Positions 23,301 through 35,513 of a stretch of DNA of 64,000 nt are shown here, piece by piece; positions within the stretch are counted from its first letter, which is position 1, and each line of letters begins with the position of its first letter. Source of the stretch: Haemonchus contortus. Taxonomy: Eukaryota > Nematoda > Chromadorea > Rhabditida > Trichostrongylidae. The notes under the pieces are model-generated. The model was not told where the DNA came from and made no database searches. It was given only the letters and a program-made list of their open reading frames with translations. The DNA is taken from the NCBI GenBank assembly GCA_000469685.2, contig LS997567.1, positions 34,896,005-34,960,004 of the forward strand, written 5' to 3'. The translations under genes were made by a program, and so were the position numbers.

Positions 23301-26300
23301 ATGGAGGAAGAGACGTGCTCGCTCGTTTACAAGCTCGAGCAAAAGTACCTGGATGATGACGACGCCTACATGGATCAAGATCTTGTGCTCACAAATTTTG
23401 TAAGTTCTACTGATGCTTTACATATGTGTATCAGTAGAATTGATCCCATGAAACGCTTTATCTCCATGTTCAATCAGCCTGATCAGCTTGTTTTATGTTC
23501 TCCAGCTCTTTTCGTACTTAGCCTTATTTTCTTGTGAAAAATAGAACTAGATTGAATTGACTAATGAGCTTTTAATTGCCATTGAGGCTTTGACGCCTGC
23601 GCGGCGCACCTATAAGATGCCGCCATCATGTCTGACTCAATTCTTGCTAATTAGATCTTCTAACTAGTTTTACATATTTGATCCGAACTGGAGATAAAGC
23701 CCAATAACATGTTTGTTGCGAAAGTGCCAACGGGTTAGACTGAAACCATTGTTAGCAGCTCTAACTGAGCATATTGTGGCCCGGAGAATCCCTCCACGTG
23801 ACATCGTTCTCAACAATGAAAGCAAAATCTTCAGACGGGAAGTTCACCATGTAAAATGGCGAGTAAACGTGCCCTCGAACTGGTCGTATTGAATAATGCT
23901 AATATTTCACATTTGGGTGATGTTACACAGGTATCGACGCTCATGCAGCATGTTGCCGAAGTATGTCATATTTTCAACTGGAAACTTCTCCTTATGCTTA
24001 TGTTACTTTCATGCTATATTTACTTTTCGACCGTTTCAGGTTGATCTTGCCTGGAATCGTATTCGATGGGATTGTGTGGTGGCTTTGCTCAAACATCTAC
24101 CACGGTTACGTACGCTAAATCTCAGTTATAACCCTTTGGATGGTGAGGTGAATGTGCAGATTGATCTTCAGTCTTCCGACTTATCTTTTCTTTCTCTCCA
24201 CTCCTCCTGATTGCTATTCTGTCTTAGCGAGTAATATCGTTTCCTGGCTTCCTACAGAGCGTTTAATTACGCACTTGCACTTGTGCGCCAGCTTTTTTTT
24301 CGGCTACATTTGGTAATGAAGCCTGCAGTGGTCTAGAATTTTGTTTTTTGGAAGCTAACTACAGCCGGATTAAAATGTGTTGAAGCACTGCAGTACGAGT
24401 GGGAATAGAAAAAGACTTTTCGTCTGCCTCTAAGAAACAGGAATTCGGTCTAGGCATTCTATGAAGGGTGACTTATTGTTAGCAAAAGTTGAAGTTATCG
24501 TGACGGTGGGAACGGTCTGGTCTAAAGGGCTAAGGGAAGGAAGGTCGTTCTCACTTCACTATGGGGGTATGACGGAAGAGGGAGGTAGATAAGATTATGG
24601 CTTCTCTCGTAAACTAGACCGGTTGGTTATTACGGAGTGTCACGCTTTAGAAAGGCGCAACTCATTAAACTGAGCGCCTGAAGATGCCCTTTCCCTGCCA
24701 CCGAATGGTATGATAGTGCAGGCGGCCTCCCATGTGACTTAAGAAAATTGGTTGAAACAAATGCTTGTAAGTGGAAGTAGTAAAGTTTGTAGATTACAAG
24801 TCAGCTTCAGTAGTCAATTTTGACTCACAAATCGCTTTTTTACTCTACAATTCTCAAAAACGTAGACAGAAGTTCTACTTTCCTTCGTTTTTCAATGTCT
24901 ATCCCACTCAGGGAACTATTCACTCACAAACTGGATTTTTTTCCATGTTTTCTTTTAGATTGCCGTGGATTTGCCACATGCTCCGCTATTACACACATTG
25001 ATTTTGAATGGAACAAATCTGTCACTGGACTCATTGTGGTTAATTCTAAAAAACACGCCTTCACTCCAGGAATTACATTTATCAGACAATAAACTCGATC
25101 TTTCATCTAACGATGACATGTCACCGATGAACGAGACCGTGAAGACAATCCACTTAAACAGGTAACTTATGATACCGGTTCGTTGCGCACTTCTCTCGCT
25201 TCTTCTCTCATTGTTTTTCCTCATCTAATTTCCTGTTACACATATTGAGAATATGTGTCACAGGAGATCTCGTCCAAATTTCGGCTGTTATGATGTTTAG
25301 ATAGAGAGAGCGAGAGCGAGAATTATTGCTTTGTTGGATTGCAGGTGTCGCATTGATGATTGGAATTTAATTGTCCGTCTGATGCATCGATTTCCCAGCC
25401 GTAAGACGGTATTTCTATGTGAAAACCCTATAAAGAAGGTGGCACATCAAACCTCGAACGATGAACTCAAGACACTCGAATCATTGAATCTCGCCAAGGT
25501 AAATACACATCGTTTCTGTTTGCCTAGAAGCATCACGTATCATGACTGTCGCTCAGAAAACAATTCGTTCCAAACCAATTCGCATATCGTTGATCACTGG
25601 AAAGGTTCGAGACTTCAAGGAACTCCTGCAGTTTCAGTCAATTGAGTAACATGAATTGAGCGATTCTGAGAAATTCCCAGAGTGTCTGGTGTTCTCTGGT
25701 CATTAGTCACCGGGTTCGCCCCGGATCACAGCCCAGGAGTACATTGCGTGACTATTCCGATTTACGCTTGAACTTAATTCATATCAGTCGTATATATTCA
25801 TCAGTATCATCGGATATGGCCTTTGTTCCATTTACCGGTTTTCGTCGCTTTTATAAGCTTCATTTCGATTTCCGGTTTTCGGTTTCAAAAAGCTGGACTC
25901 TCGTCCTTTTTCAAATACGGCATGTACCAAAACGATGGTTATCAGGGACATCAATGACAGAGTAGATAAAAATTCAAGGTTCAGTTAGAAGTGTGACCTT
26001 CCTCGTGTTTATTAGGATTCTCCCAGACACCTTTACGATATCTCTTATCAGTTCCACCAAGTTGTACAAGACGTCACGTGAATGAGCCAAAACGGACGGT
26101 ATACTATTTCAGACAGAAATCTCCGATTGGGAAAGCATTGACAATTTGGATCGGTTGCCATCATTGACGGATTTGCGAGTTCTTGCTATTCCTTTACTGG
26201 AATCGTTAACCGAAGAAGAACGAACCCATCTGGTCATTGCCCGAGTTCGTAATCTTCGTGTTCTAAACGGTTCGATCATTACACCCGAACAACGGGAGCA

Positions 26301-29300
26301 ATCTGAACGTTACTTCATACGCTATTATCAGGTTTGCCTTTTGTTTACCCACAGGACTCGCCCAGATGGCCTTTGTCGGATTCTTTTGATATGGTCGGAA
26401 AGCATCTTGTCGTCATCTTACAACCATTACAGGATCGAGACGATAAACCGCATCATTACAAGCGTCTCATCGAAAAGCATGGTCATGTGGAGCGACTGGC
26501 CAAAGTAGATCTCACGCCAAAATCGACGGCTCATGTACAGGTGCTTTGTGAGGAAACCAACTATCAGGCCAAGCTTCGTATCAACCTTAACAAAAGTGTC
26601 GGACAACTGATGAAGTAAGTACGCGGGGCTCTGAGCCCAATACACGGCCTGAATTGTTTATGAAGCGGTCTGTTCGAGGCTGAAGAACGAGGACGTTCAA
26701 TAAAAAGTGAAAGAGTGGTATAGGATGTAAGGAATGGGCGAAAACATGCATGCATGATGAAGTTTTGCAGAGGCTTGGCAGCTCAAGGAGATTCCTGTGA
26801 CAGGATACAACGGCAGAGAATCGAACACGTACTGCTAAGGGGAAGGGGGGGGGGGAATCTGAAGTGAATGGGAAGGAAGCACAAAAAGGTCCATGGAAGC
26901 TATACAAGTTCTTCTGTTGAGCTGTAAACTAGTAATTTGTAGGCCTCTCTTCTGACACTACTGCTAGCTACTACTACATGACTATTCTACATATTACATT
27001 ACTATTCAAAGTCAAAGCGCTTACCACATTTGACGAATGTTGATTTATTCATTATTGTCGTTAGCCATAATGGCATGCACTGAAATTTACTTATTGTTCT
27101 GAACGTTTCGACCTGGCCACCAAATTATGCAATGTGAGCAACTGGGGCTACCGGTAATGACCCACCCAGTTTGACTTATTTTGAACCCAAAGATAAAACC
27201 CATTGCAATTACAGCAGTCGCTGCACCTGACTGCTGTAATTGCAATGGGTTTGTTTGGCTGCTGCCAGCGCTGCTCTATTTCTTTTGATAGATTACATAG
27301 AAAAAGTACGAGGAGGGATACTCTTTAGTGATGTATTAATTCCATGGATATCCGCTGTCCGGATATAAGTGCAGTTGGCTGACCTTACTGAGTTGCTTAG
27401 AGGGTGTTGCCTAGGAGACCGATTCCCTTTTTTAATATAGCTTTTGATAAATTTTGTATTTCTTAAGGGTTTTGTAACGATTCTATCTTATAATTTTTAA
27501 TTGTTTATAGATCGCTGGAAAAACAATGTGGTATACCGTATTCACGCCTGCGAATGTTTCTCACGACGAAGGACGGCTGGGTTGAAGAGTTCCGATATCC
27601 GGGCATGTCATTACACAGCTATCGTATCGAAGACGATGACGTTCTCAATTTACAGGTACGTTGCGTCTCATCTTTGTTGTTATGGTCCGATTATGCTTCC
27701 GTGAGAAAGCGGAAGGGCCTTTGGCAAACATTGTTCAGATTGCGTTTATGTATAAGCCAATATTAGAGAAGCAACGTGAAGCGACACAAGCACAATGCTT
27801 TCGAATGTCATTCACCTCGCCCAACGACGACTTGAGAATTATCGAGGACGAATCGAGCGTTTTTCGTAGGGATGTGCCCCTCTCGTGAGGAATTTATGCT
27901 GCCCATCATCCCTACGCTCTTCCTCCCATCTGCGCTGATTTGTACGCCACCCTCGCCATTCAAGTGTATTTTGCCGTAGCGACCGGATACACACATAGGG
28001 CATGTGTATATGACTTGTTGAGTCGGCTATGGCTTTTATGGAGGGACGGTCACCTCATGCGTCTGAGGACGCGCGCGGCAAATTGCGCGGCGAAGTTCGT
28101 GGCGATTCAAACGACTCTGACGCCTATTATTGGGCCACAAACTTGAAGTAGAATAGTTGGGTTTGGTCAGCTGATCCTACTAATCTACTCTACTTCAAGT
28201 ACCCAAATGATAAACGCAGCAGGCGTCCAAATCGCCACGAACTTCGCTGCGCATTTTGCCGCGCGCGGCCTCGGACGCACGAGGTGACACACATCCGGCT
28301 TTTATGACATGTTGCACGCGGAAGCCAACTCGATCCCACCTGTCATTGCCCTTTGAAACCGGTCTTGTCTCTGGATATTTTGGAGCTGACATCGCAGTCC
28401 ACGTACTGTCCGCTGGCGCTCAAAGTGCGCCCTTCTGTAGGACCAGAAAACCTGTTGCTCTCGAGCAAATATTATTGGGCGGTTCGGAATCATTGGCTTC
28501 GTTCGAGAGCGCAAGATTTAATAATAGGGACTGGCCCGCGTCGAGCGCTCGATGTCAGCTCGAGTAGTAAACTTGTTGCTCTGCCTGAATAATGTGTAGG
28601 GTGTTGTTTTTATAGCAGTGAGGCGATTATGAAAACAGAATGAATGGTAACCTTTCAATACAGCGCGATTGCATGGAGCAGAAATTGCTTATCGATCTAT
28701 GTACTATTATTACTACTATTTATCATCTGCTTTTATTCGGTACTTCCTTTGCACATATGATCTCAAAGTGCAGTGTATCTGTCTTTCACTCAAATACCAT
28801 ATGTGCTAAAAGCATCCGTTCGAGAGAAAAATTCGTTCGTGAGAATCATGCGGTTGTGGGAGGAGGGTAGGGGGACGAGGGAGGAAATCTTTGCGCTAAT
28901 GAGATGGGCGAATTCAGAACGTCGAGGGTGTAGAGAAAAACAAATGAGGACGCGTAGGAAAGCATGCCGTCGTTCAGCACTGTCATTATTTATGTCAATT
29001 TCGTATGCATGCGGGTGTGGACGTATACTGATGGGCCTACCGAGTAGAGAATCGCATGGAAATATGCCAAGTTCCCTACAAAATTTTTTTTGAAAAGCTC
29101 CTTTATTGAAAAAACGCTCAGTTTCATCTTGACTGGAACAGGAAAAATCATGAGAAGATTTCTTGGTGCATTGTTGATAGTTCATTAGGGGTACATTAGG
29201 GGGCCCATCGACTTGGGATGAGTAAGCGTCAAAGGTCACTCTTTGTTCCTCACAAATTGTTCACGCGGCATAAAATCTTCCATCTTCTTACATGTTTATC

Positions 29301-30603
29301 CACTCGTTTTCAAGAGAGATTTGTGGAGGGGGGAGGGAAGTGGGGTAGTGGAGTTGGGGGTTGGGGGGAGGAGGGAGGAGGGAGTGGGGGGGGGGCAGTG
29401 GGGTATGAGGAGAAGGTGGGGAGGAAGTCCTCTTTGAAGACAGAAAAGTTCTCGTTGAATTCTAGTAAACGGGCAAGGAAAAAGAGAAAGAGGGAAGTAA
29501 TTCATCCCCTTCCTAACTAATTTCAAGACTACTGTGGATTTATTTCTTTGTGGCAGAGATGCATGAATGTTTGAAAGTTTACTCGTTCCTTGGGAAGTCT
29601 GTGCCCTCCCCCCAGTCTTGAATGCTCGCCAAAATTTCATTCACTCTGAATAAACGGCTTGTTTTTCACGAGACTCGTTCGCTAGCATTTCTGATGTAAG
29701 TACAACCACGAGAATCCCTTGAGTTGGCATTTTTTCAAGCCGTTCACAACATTGTTGCCTAAAGATGAACCGGTCAGCAAATAGCACAGAAATTCCTAGT
29801 ATGGCTGGACAAAAATGAAAAAAAAACATAGAGGGTTTGCTTGGGTAACAATACCGGTCTGTGTGTCAGTACTGTTTGTTTATTGCTGTTTTTATGCTCC
29901 TCTGACTTCAATTTGTTTCACTTTTTTTATTGGCCAAGTCTTACCCAGTGTCATTGGCGGAAACTTTGAGGTAGTAGGAAAGCACTTTGGAAGCTGGCTC
30001 CATTTATGCAGGGTAATGGGGACTAGCTAAATGTGTTGAAGTGGCATTTTCTTCTTTTTTAGAGCGCAAAGTTCAGCAATGTTTTATCCAAGTCTAAGAT
30101 TCTCATAACTCCAAAAAGACCAGTAAAGGCTTTTTGACGTGAAAACATGAAGAGTTTGCGCTTGCACCAATTTCTTTTGACCCTCAGAGCTCCACAAATT
30201 TGAGCCACCAGATTTATGGGATTTTCGATCTCTTAGTATACTTTTTGTTTGGCTCGTCAATCCAAAATAGGCGGTCGCTGTTCGGTCCTTCCTCGAGGAT
30301 ACAATGGGAAAAAGCCAGACCTAGTCATGAGACGTTTTCTGTTCAAAATAGGCATTCCGAAAATAAATGGGCAATCAGCATTGTTGATTCGTGTCATCCA
30401 TTTATTTTCAGGAATATTAATGATCTCACGATGATATTGTTATTATTGTTTGTATAAGTAATCGATACCTAATGGTCAAGTATTATGTTTCAATGTCAAC
30501 CAGGTGTCATGCGATCATCAGAGAGAGAGAAAGTAATTTGTCTTGCTTTCAGTCGAAGATCGTCTCTACACGTCGCAGGCCATTACACAAGACTGGCTCG
30601 TGA
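23301..30603 (+). CDS. Tubulin-specific chaperone E-like protein (TBCEL type), 9 exons
   Basis: Exons: 23301-23399, 23835-23960, 24040-24147, 24959-25161, 25345-25498, 26113-26331, 26433-26614, 27511-27655, 30553-30603. Phases agree and give 428 aa, against about 424 for human TBCEL. Residues about 43-250 are leucine-rich repeats (LRTLNLSYNPL, LQELHLSDNKL, LTDLRVLAIPLL). A conserved cap follows (EERTHLVIARVRNLRVLNGS, QSERYFIRYY), then a ubiquitin-like domain from about 325 to 420 (VDLTPKSTAHVQV ... DDDVLNLQ). There is no CAP-Gly domain, which separates it from TBCE itself. The family binds and destabilises tubulin. The last exon (SKIV, then a basic tail) fits the family end DG-K-IYVESK but rests on phase and acceptor only. 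Exon 1 could begin upstream, since the frame is open back to an acceptor at 23186. The last intron holds a palindrome and a G-rich tract. Confidence 0.85.
25660..25745 (+). repeat. Possible SINE remnant with a tRNA-like B box
   Basis: The motif accgggttcgccccggatca near 25707 resembles a Pol III B box (GGTTCGANNCC) in a short GC-rich island inside intron 5 of the TBCEL-like gene. No A box or tail is clear, so this is weak. Confidence 0.2.
27196..27252. repeat. Perfect 24-bp inverted repeat with a 9-base loop
   Basis: The arm aaacccattgcaattacagc (continuing agtc) at 27196-27219 is matched exactly by its reverse complement at 27229-27252. It lies in intron 7 of the TBCEL-like gene, about 260 bp before exon 8. 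The size (57 nt, perfect stem) is in the range of small hairpin precursors, but the stem carries no bulges. Confidence 0.9.
28049..28288. repeat. 240-bp palindromic element P, copy 1 (last intron of the TBCEL-like gene)
   Basis: Arms of roughly 100 bases begin gtcacctcatgcgtctgagg and end with the complement cctcggacgcacgaggtgac. They share the GC-rich core gcgcgcggcaaa ... gcg-agcgaagttcgtggcgatt. The middle is a short TTGGTCAGCTGATCC palindrome. A relative of the same 240-bp length lies at 30616-30855, sharing the CGCGCGGCGAA-TTCGT-- core and the GTCAG-TGAT centre. Non-autonomous foldback (MITE-like) element; the autonomous partner is unknown. Confidence 0.85.
29324..29425 (+). repeat. G-rich tract with quadruplex potential
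   Basis: Over about 100 bases the plus strand is almost pure purine plus T, with more than a dozen runs of three or more G (ggggggaggg, ttgggggttggggggagg, gtggggggggggcagtgggg). It lies in the last intron of the TBCEL-like gene on the transcribed-sense strand. Many four-run combinations with short loops satisfy the usual G-quadruplex pattern. Confidence 0.8.
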
Positions 30604-30615
30604 AAAGGTATGGGT

Positions 30616-30855
30616 ACATTCACCCAGAACTGGATGGACGCGGCAAACCGCGCGGCGGAATTCGTGATGATTAAAACGGCTTTGGCGCCTATCATTGGGG
30701 CACGGGTTTCAAATAGATTGGATAAGTAGGGTCAGTTGATGCTATTTATCTATCCCACTTCAAAGTTGTGCCCCAAAGTTAGGCGCCAGAGTCGTTTTAA
30801 TTAGCACAAATTTCGCCGCGCGATTTGCCGCGTCCATCCAGTTCTGGGTGAATGT
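30616..30855. repeat. 240-bp palindromic element P, copy 2 (13 bases after the TBCEL-like stop codon)
   Basis: Arms start acattcacccagaactggat and end with the exact complement atccagttctgggtgaatgt. The inner arms (gacgcggcaaaccgcgcggc / gcgcgatttgccgcgtc, gcgcctatcattggggcac / gtgccccaaagttaggcgcc) diverge by roughly 10-15 percent. If the last exon of the TBCEL-like gene is correct, this copy forms part of its 3' UTR and would fold into a hairpin of about 110 bp. Confidence 0.9.
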
Positions 30856-32502
30856 TCCGTCCCCCCTCGTGAAATGATGTGATGTGTGCAATTGTGCGTG
30901 GAATATGTAAATGCAAAAGGAAAGTTCAACGTCATTACAGTCATCATAATCATCAGCTGATAGTCATCATGGAGCCAAAATACTCCTATTGCCTCGAAAT
31001 TTCCATTTACTCAGGGATTTGTACAGGATTTATTGCGTGTAATTGTCATACTAGTAATTCTCTTTATTGCTTCCAGTCTCGCGTTCACACCTCCTCCTGC
31101 TTAGATCGTCATATTAAACGGCGATTTGGTTCCCCTAAACAGCCTTGTCTATTCTACTTTTTAGTGTAGAGAACCAGTCTGTGATGTGATAGCGAGCCTA
31201 GTGTCTTTCTTTCCAGTCGACGATGTTTTTTTTCTTTCTGTAACTACTGGTTTCGATGCGACATTTCAGCAAGATTGTCACACAAGGTCACCTATTTGAT
31301 CATCTCTGTGTACAGAAATAGCGTAATATCGAACTTGTACTAGTAGCAATGATTTGTCGTCATTTTGTACATAAGATTATATCTAAATACGTCTGCACTT
31401 GGTTACGCCAGGATTTTGATTTTGCCCGGTATTCATGTGTTCATTACCAATTCTCTTAATCTCGTCATTATTTCACGTGTATATATGACCAAATTTGTAA
31501 AGACTATTTCTTCAATGAAGATTCGTACCAGTTTTTTTCTTGGTAATTACGTTGAAGTACTGCATATAAAGAGTAGTACACTGCCGTTTGCTGATGATGA
31601 ACAATGAAAACGACGCCGACCAACCTTCTAGAACGCGCCACGTTCTCGTATTTCGGAACGATATGCATATTCCGTCTACGGCGACGATCCCCACAACTAT
31701 CTCGTCGTCTCACTGTCTAAGACGACTCACCCTAGCTAAACCCACGCCCCTTAAAGGCGCAGGTTCAAACGGCCCCTCACTTCTTGCTAAAACAACGTCC
31801 AGGGCAAGAGTAGGTTGTGTTGTTAGGTAAAGAATTATATCCCATTATTCTACTCTTTCATTGCGGTAAGGTCCGCACTTATTATTACATTTACTGTGTT
31901 TTTACTCCGTTATCACCGGAGTTATTAGTATAAAACCACTGAACCGCCAGCACATATTCGTCTTTATCTATGGCAGGATTTTTCGTTAACGTAGGGATTT
32001 TGTAGTGTTGTTATTGCTAAGGTCATTGTCACTTGAGGAAGCTTGCACCTTTAAACCCAGCCAAGAGGAACAAGAGGGCTCAATCGATTGGGTGGGAATG
32101 AGTCTACAGCTGTGGAAGGACGACCATCCTTGTCAGCACATCACCTCACTCGACCCATGTTTGAATAAGTAGTGATCAGAAATAGATGTTCGGAGCGAAC
32201 CCATCGAGAGGGACTTCTATTGCAGTCTATGAAGAAGGTCTATTTCTGTGGAGCTAGCGATCGATAGGCATACTTGACGCATTATTCCACCGAGAGCAAA
32301 TGGTCAGTGAGGCGCATTCATGCAGCAAAAAGGGCAATAGCTCTATTTGCTGGCTGCTTCCCATGATAGCGTTTGTATGCTGCCCTTTATGGCCAAGGGA
32401 AGTATCAAACAACCACTAACTGATGTCGAGCAGCAACACAATTCAATACTGACAACCACGATTGGAATTTCAAAAAGCTTACCGTAATCTGAAATAAACA
32501 CA
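30856..32502. other. Intergenic; no gene recognised
   Basis: Mixed AT-rich and moderately GC-rich sequence. About 31720-31830 and 32030-32440 look repeat-derived (patches such as gcgcaggttcaaacggcccc), but I could not match them to another copy in the window. No exon with a domain and splice sites was found. Confidence 0.45.
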
Positions 32503-33170
32503 TTAAAGGCACAGTTCACGATAATTTTGGGTAACCCAGATTATGGAGCAAAATGGAAGATGAAAAATAGTGCAATGGAGGCGAAGGAACTGCACCGGAC
32601 GGAGTTTCCAAAGTGAAAAAAAGCTTTGAAAAATCGTTAAAAAGGGGGCTGGACGAGAATGGGACCAGAAGAATGAAGAAGAATGGGGCGTTTGAACGAG
32701 CTACGCCCAACGCGTCATTGCGTACGTGCGTATCCTGGTGCAAATATCTGGCTACGGTAAATAAAAATTCATCCACTTTTAAGCATAAGTTAACAAAAAA
32801 CCTAGTTGCAGCAGAAATGGCTTACCTTTTTCAGCCTTTTGGGGTAGGAAATTAAAGAAGGGATCGCGGCAGCAGAAAGGATTACGGAGGAAGAAAGAAT
32901 GGGAGAAAAGCATCGCCTCATCACTCGGCGATCAGCTGATTGTGTGTGGGTCCTAGAACGAATATTCAAAATCTGTATTGCCTCGACACTTGTCTGACGT
33001 GACATCAATCGAGGGGCGGAAAAGCCAATTACGGCAGCAACAGGACTTCCACTATGCCCTATCCGCCGAGATTATGAGAGCAAGAGGGACCCATCTACCA
33101 TCCATGGGGCCACTGAGTATTCCTAAGGGAAGAACTCAGTAGCCATTTCTATCGTGAACCGCGCCTTTAA
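32503..33170. mobile_element. Non-autonomous DNA transposon M, copy 1
   Basis: 668 bp bounded by TTAAAGGCACAGTTCACGAT at the left and its near complement TATCGTGAACCGCGCCTTTAA at the right. An inverted relative lies at 50186-50836, sharing ttttgggtaacccagattat at one end and gaactcagta / tactgagttc at the other. No transposase frame is present. The TTAA at both ends may be part of the inverted repeat or a TTAA target duplication as in piggyBac-type elements. Confidence 0.85.
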
Positions 33171-35148
33171 TCAATTATTCCACCTAACAATCTCGCAAGG
33201 TATAAGAATATTTTAAATCGTAAACAAATACGCCGAGGTTAAAGCAAGAGAAAAATTGGAGACTATCTGATTTGAGTGTTAGGATGGGGTCATGCCAGCG
33301 CATTCCTCAAATGTGTATTAGGAGCACAAAGTTTTTCTGACTTCACTGAAGATGATTAGGGGTGCAAGTGTTTCTGAGCTCTAGTATTATGCAAAAATAA
33401 GTTGAAGAGTTAAGACCAACATACCACCTGCAAACACATCAGCTATGGTAGAAATGTATGAATGTATACCCATCTACATTTGTACGGCCCCTGGGCTATT
33501 TTTATTATATTTCCTTTCTTCCTTTTTACTTTTTTTTATTACACTCCTTTTTAGTACAGGCGATTTCCATGGCAACAAATCTTGAGGAAAGAGCAGAAAG
33601 AGTTCAATTTCAACCGTTGCCTATAGGGTGTCGGGGACGTATTGATATTTCAAGAAGGAATGGAGTGGAGGGAAGGGCGAGAGGGAGGTGGCAGTTGAAA
33701 AAGGGATGAAGAGAAAACTTCGCTTTGATCGTTATTTGTGTAAATTTTGAGTTAGAATACTGCAAGTCCATTTGCGCTGATCTGCGACATGATTGAATTC
33801 GTTCCATTATAGGTGTTTCAATCTAAGATCCAAGGTGCAAAGGAAGTTCATCCCTAGTGAATAAGCAGACATAATTGTTTTAGCTTTTTCATTTATCTAT
33901 CCAAATATAACTGATTGTTTCCACAGATCACGGAAGCAGAGACTGTATGGTTAACGACCACATTTGCTATATGAAAGAAAAAGAAGGATTGAAAAAGGAA
34001 GCATATCAAACTGCGTCCAAAAGCAATAACATAAACGATAAACAAATAAAACTAAGTATAACTTCTAATTCTCACATTCAGCAGTGCATTCACCTTTAGA
34101 ACAGAAAAGTTTTCGCAAGGAAGCTGTTCCCATGCAGTAACTTAGAAAGCGTCTACAAGATACCCTGGATCGAAAAAAGAGAATCCACCGCAGGTGGATA
34201 TCTGCACAGGTTTCATTAAATAAGAAACACCACGACGTGTGTTCCCCACCGACAGGCCCATTTCCCCTTTCCCCCAACATTTCCGGTTGACCTGGTATGA
34301 TTCGATGTGTTTTATATTATAACTGATAGTGACAGATTGTATGCAGCAATGTATTGTAAATAATTAAGGTCTGACGAAGGCATTATATGCCGAAAGCTCA
34401 CCAATAAAAGTGAAGAGCAAAAAGCTTCGAAAAGTACACAAAACGACAACGATGGTGAAATAGTTTATCCCAGTTTCGGAAGGCTCCACACTACGTCCGA
34501 TAGTGTTAAACACGAAATTGCGATAACACTTGTGTACAAAAAAATCCGCGATTGTTTATTTGGTTTACTCCATCCTTCGTGATCAAGCTCCCTAAAGAAG
34601 TATGACATGTGTCAACGAATAATTGTGTTGAAATAGCTAAAAATTGGTGAACTTCCATTCATTCTTATTATATCTGCTAGGAAAAATTTCTAGAGGGAAT
34701 AATGACTGGGTCGCATGTCCTGAACTTGATTATTTTTTGGCTCCATTACAGAATGTCGTAATTGGGACTAGTTCAATCAATTTTTTCAGAGCCATTCGAA
34801 GGGGGGTAATTTGAGCTAGGAAGTGCATTGAACAAGTGTTGTGTTCAAATCGAAGAAGGGAACGGAACTTGAGTATAGCTCCAGAAAGTGCTTCTGTGCT
34901 TGATCATATACTGTATAAGAGAGTACTAGTTCCCCAGCCCCGAGGATATCCCGTCCAACTACATTTGCTTACTTTACTTATACGAGTTTGAGAGGAGAAG
35001 CCAATGATTCAAGATGTAATCCTTAACATAAGCAATTTATTACAATCTTTTTTCAACCCATAGTGTTTCTCAGGGGTACCAGAGAAGGCATTCGTAATGG
35101 ATTTAGGCAGTCTCTTCTTGTTATAAACTAGACAAATCTTTTTCTTAG
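33171..35148. other. Intergenic; no gene recognised
   Basis: No coding exon could be supported. Near 34368 the segment gtctgacgaaggcattatat gccgaaagc resembles, in opposite orientation, the TTTCGGC...CTTCG cores at 21119 and 52521. The rest is AT-rich unique sequence. Confidence 0.45.
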
Positions 35149-35513
35149 GCGTCCTGTTTACCAGTGAAAATCAAGGAGCGAAGCCGATTACGCTTCATTC
35201 ACGAAGGTAATGTCATTTCCTACCACAATCCTTCCGCCAAATTAAATTGTACTCTTTTTTTACGAAAAGAGGCTTTTTAGAAGGGTTCTTTTACCTACTA
35301 CTAAGAAGAACAAATTCGAGACCAGTTAGGAAATACTTTTTGGTTTTAGTCATTTCTTATCCCGTTTCATACATTCCAGTTGTGGATTTAAATTACCACG
35401 ATGACGAACTGTCATCCAGTTTGCACGAAGATCCTCGGCTCAGAAAGAAAGCAATGCTACAGAATCGCATTAACATGAACAAAAATCGACTATTTTTTTC
35501 AAATTTAATTTAA
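35149..35513 (+). CDS. Possible last two exons of an unrecognised gene
   Basis: 35149-35206 (after ttttcttag, ending CACGAAG before gtaatg) and 35380-35513 (after cattccag, ending in TAA) share a phase and join into VKIKERSRLRFIHE then VVDLNYHDDELSSSLHEDP and a lysine/arginine/asparagine-rich end. The acidic then basic composition looks like a C-terminal tail. No domain is recognisable and I found no convincing upstream exon in 33171-35148. It may be a small gene, the end of a gene with distant exons, or two chance frames. Confidence 0.3.
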
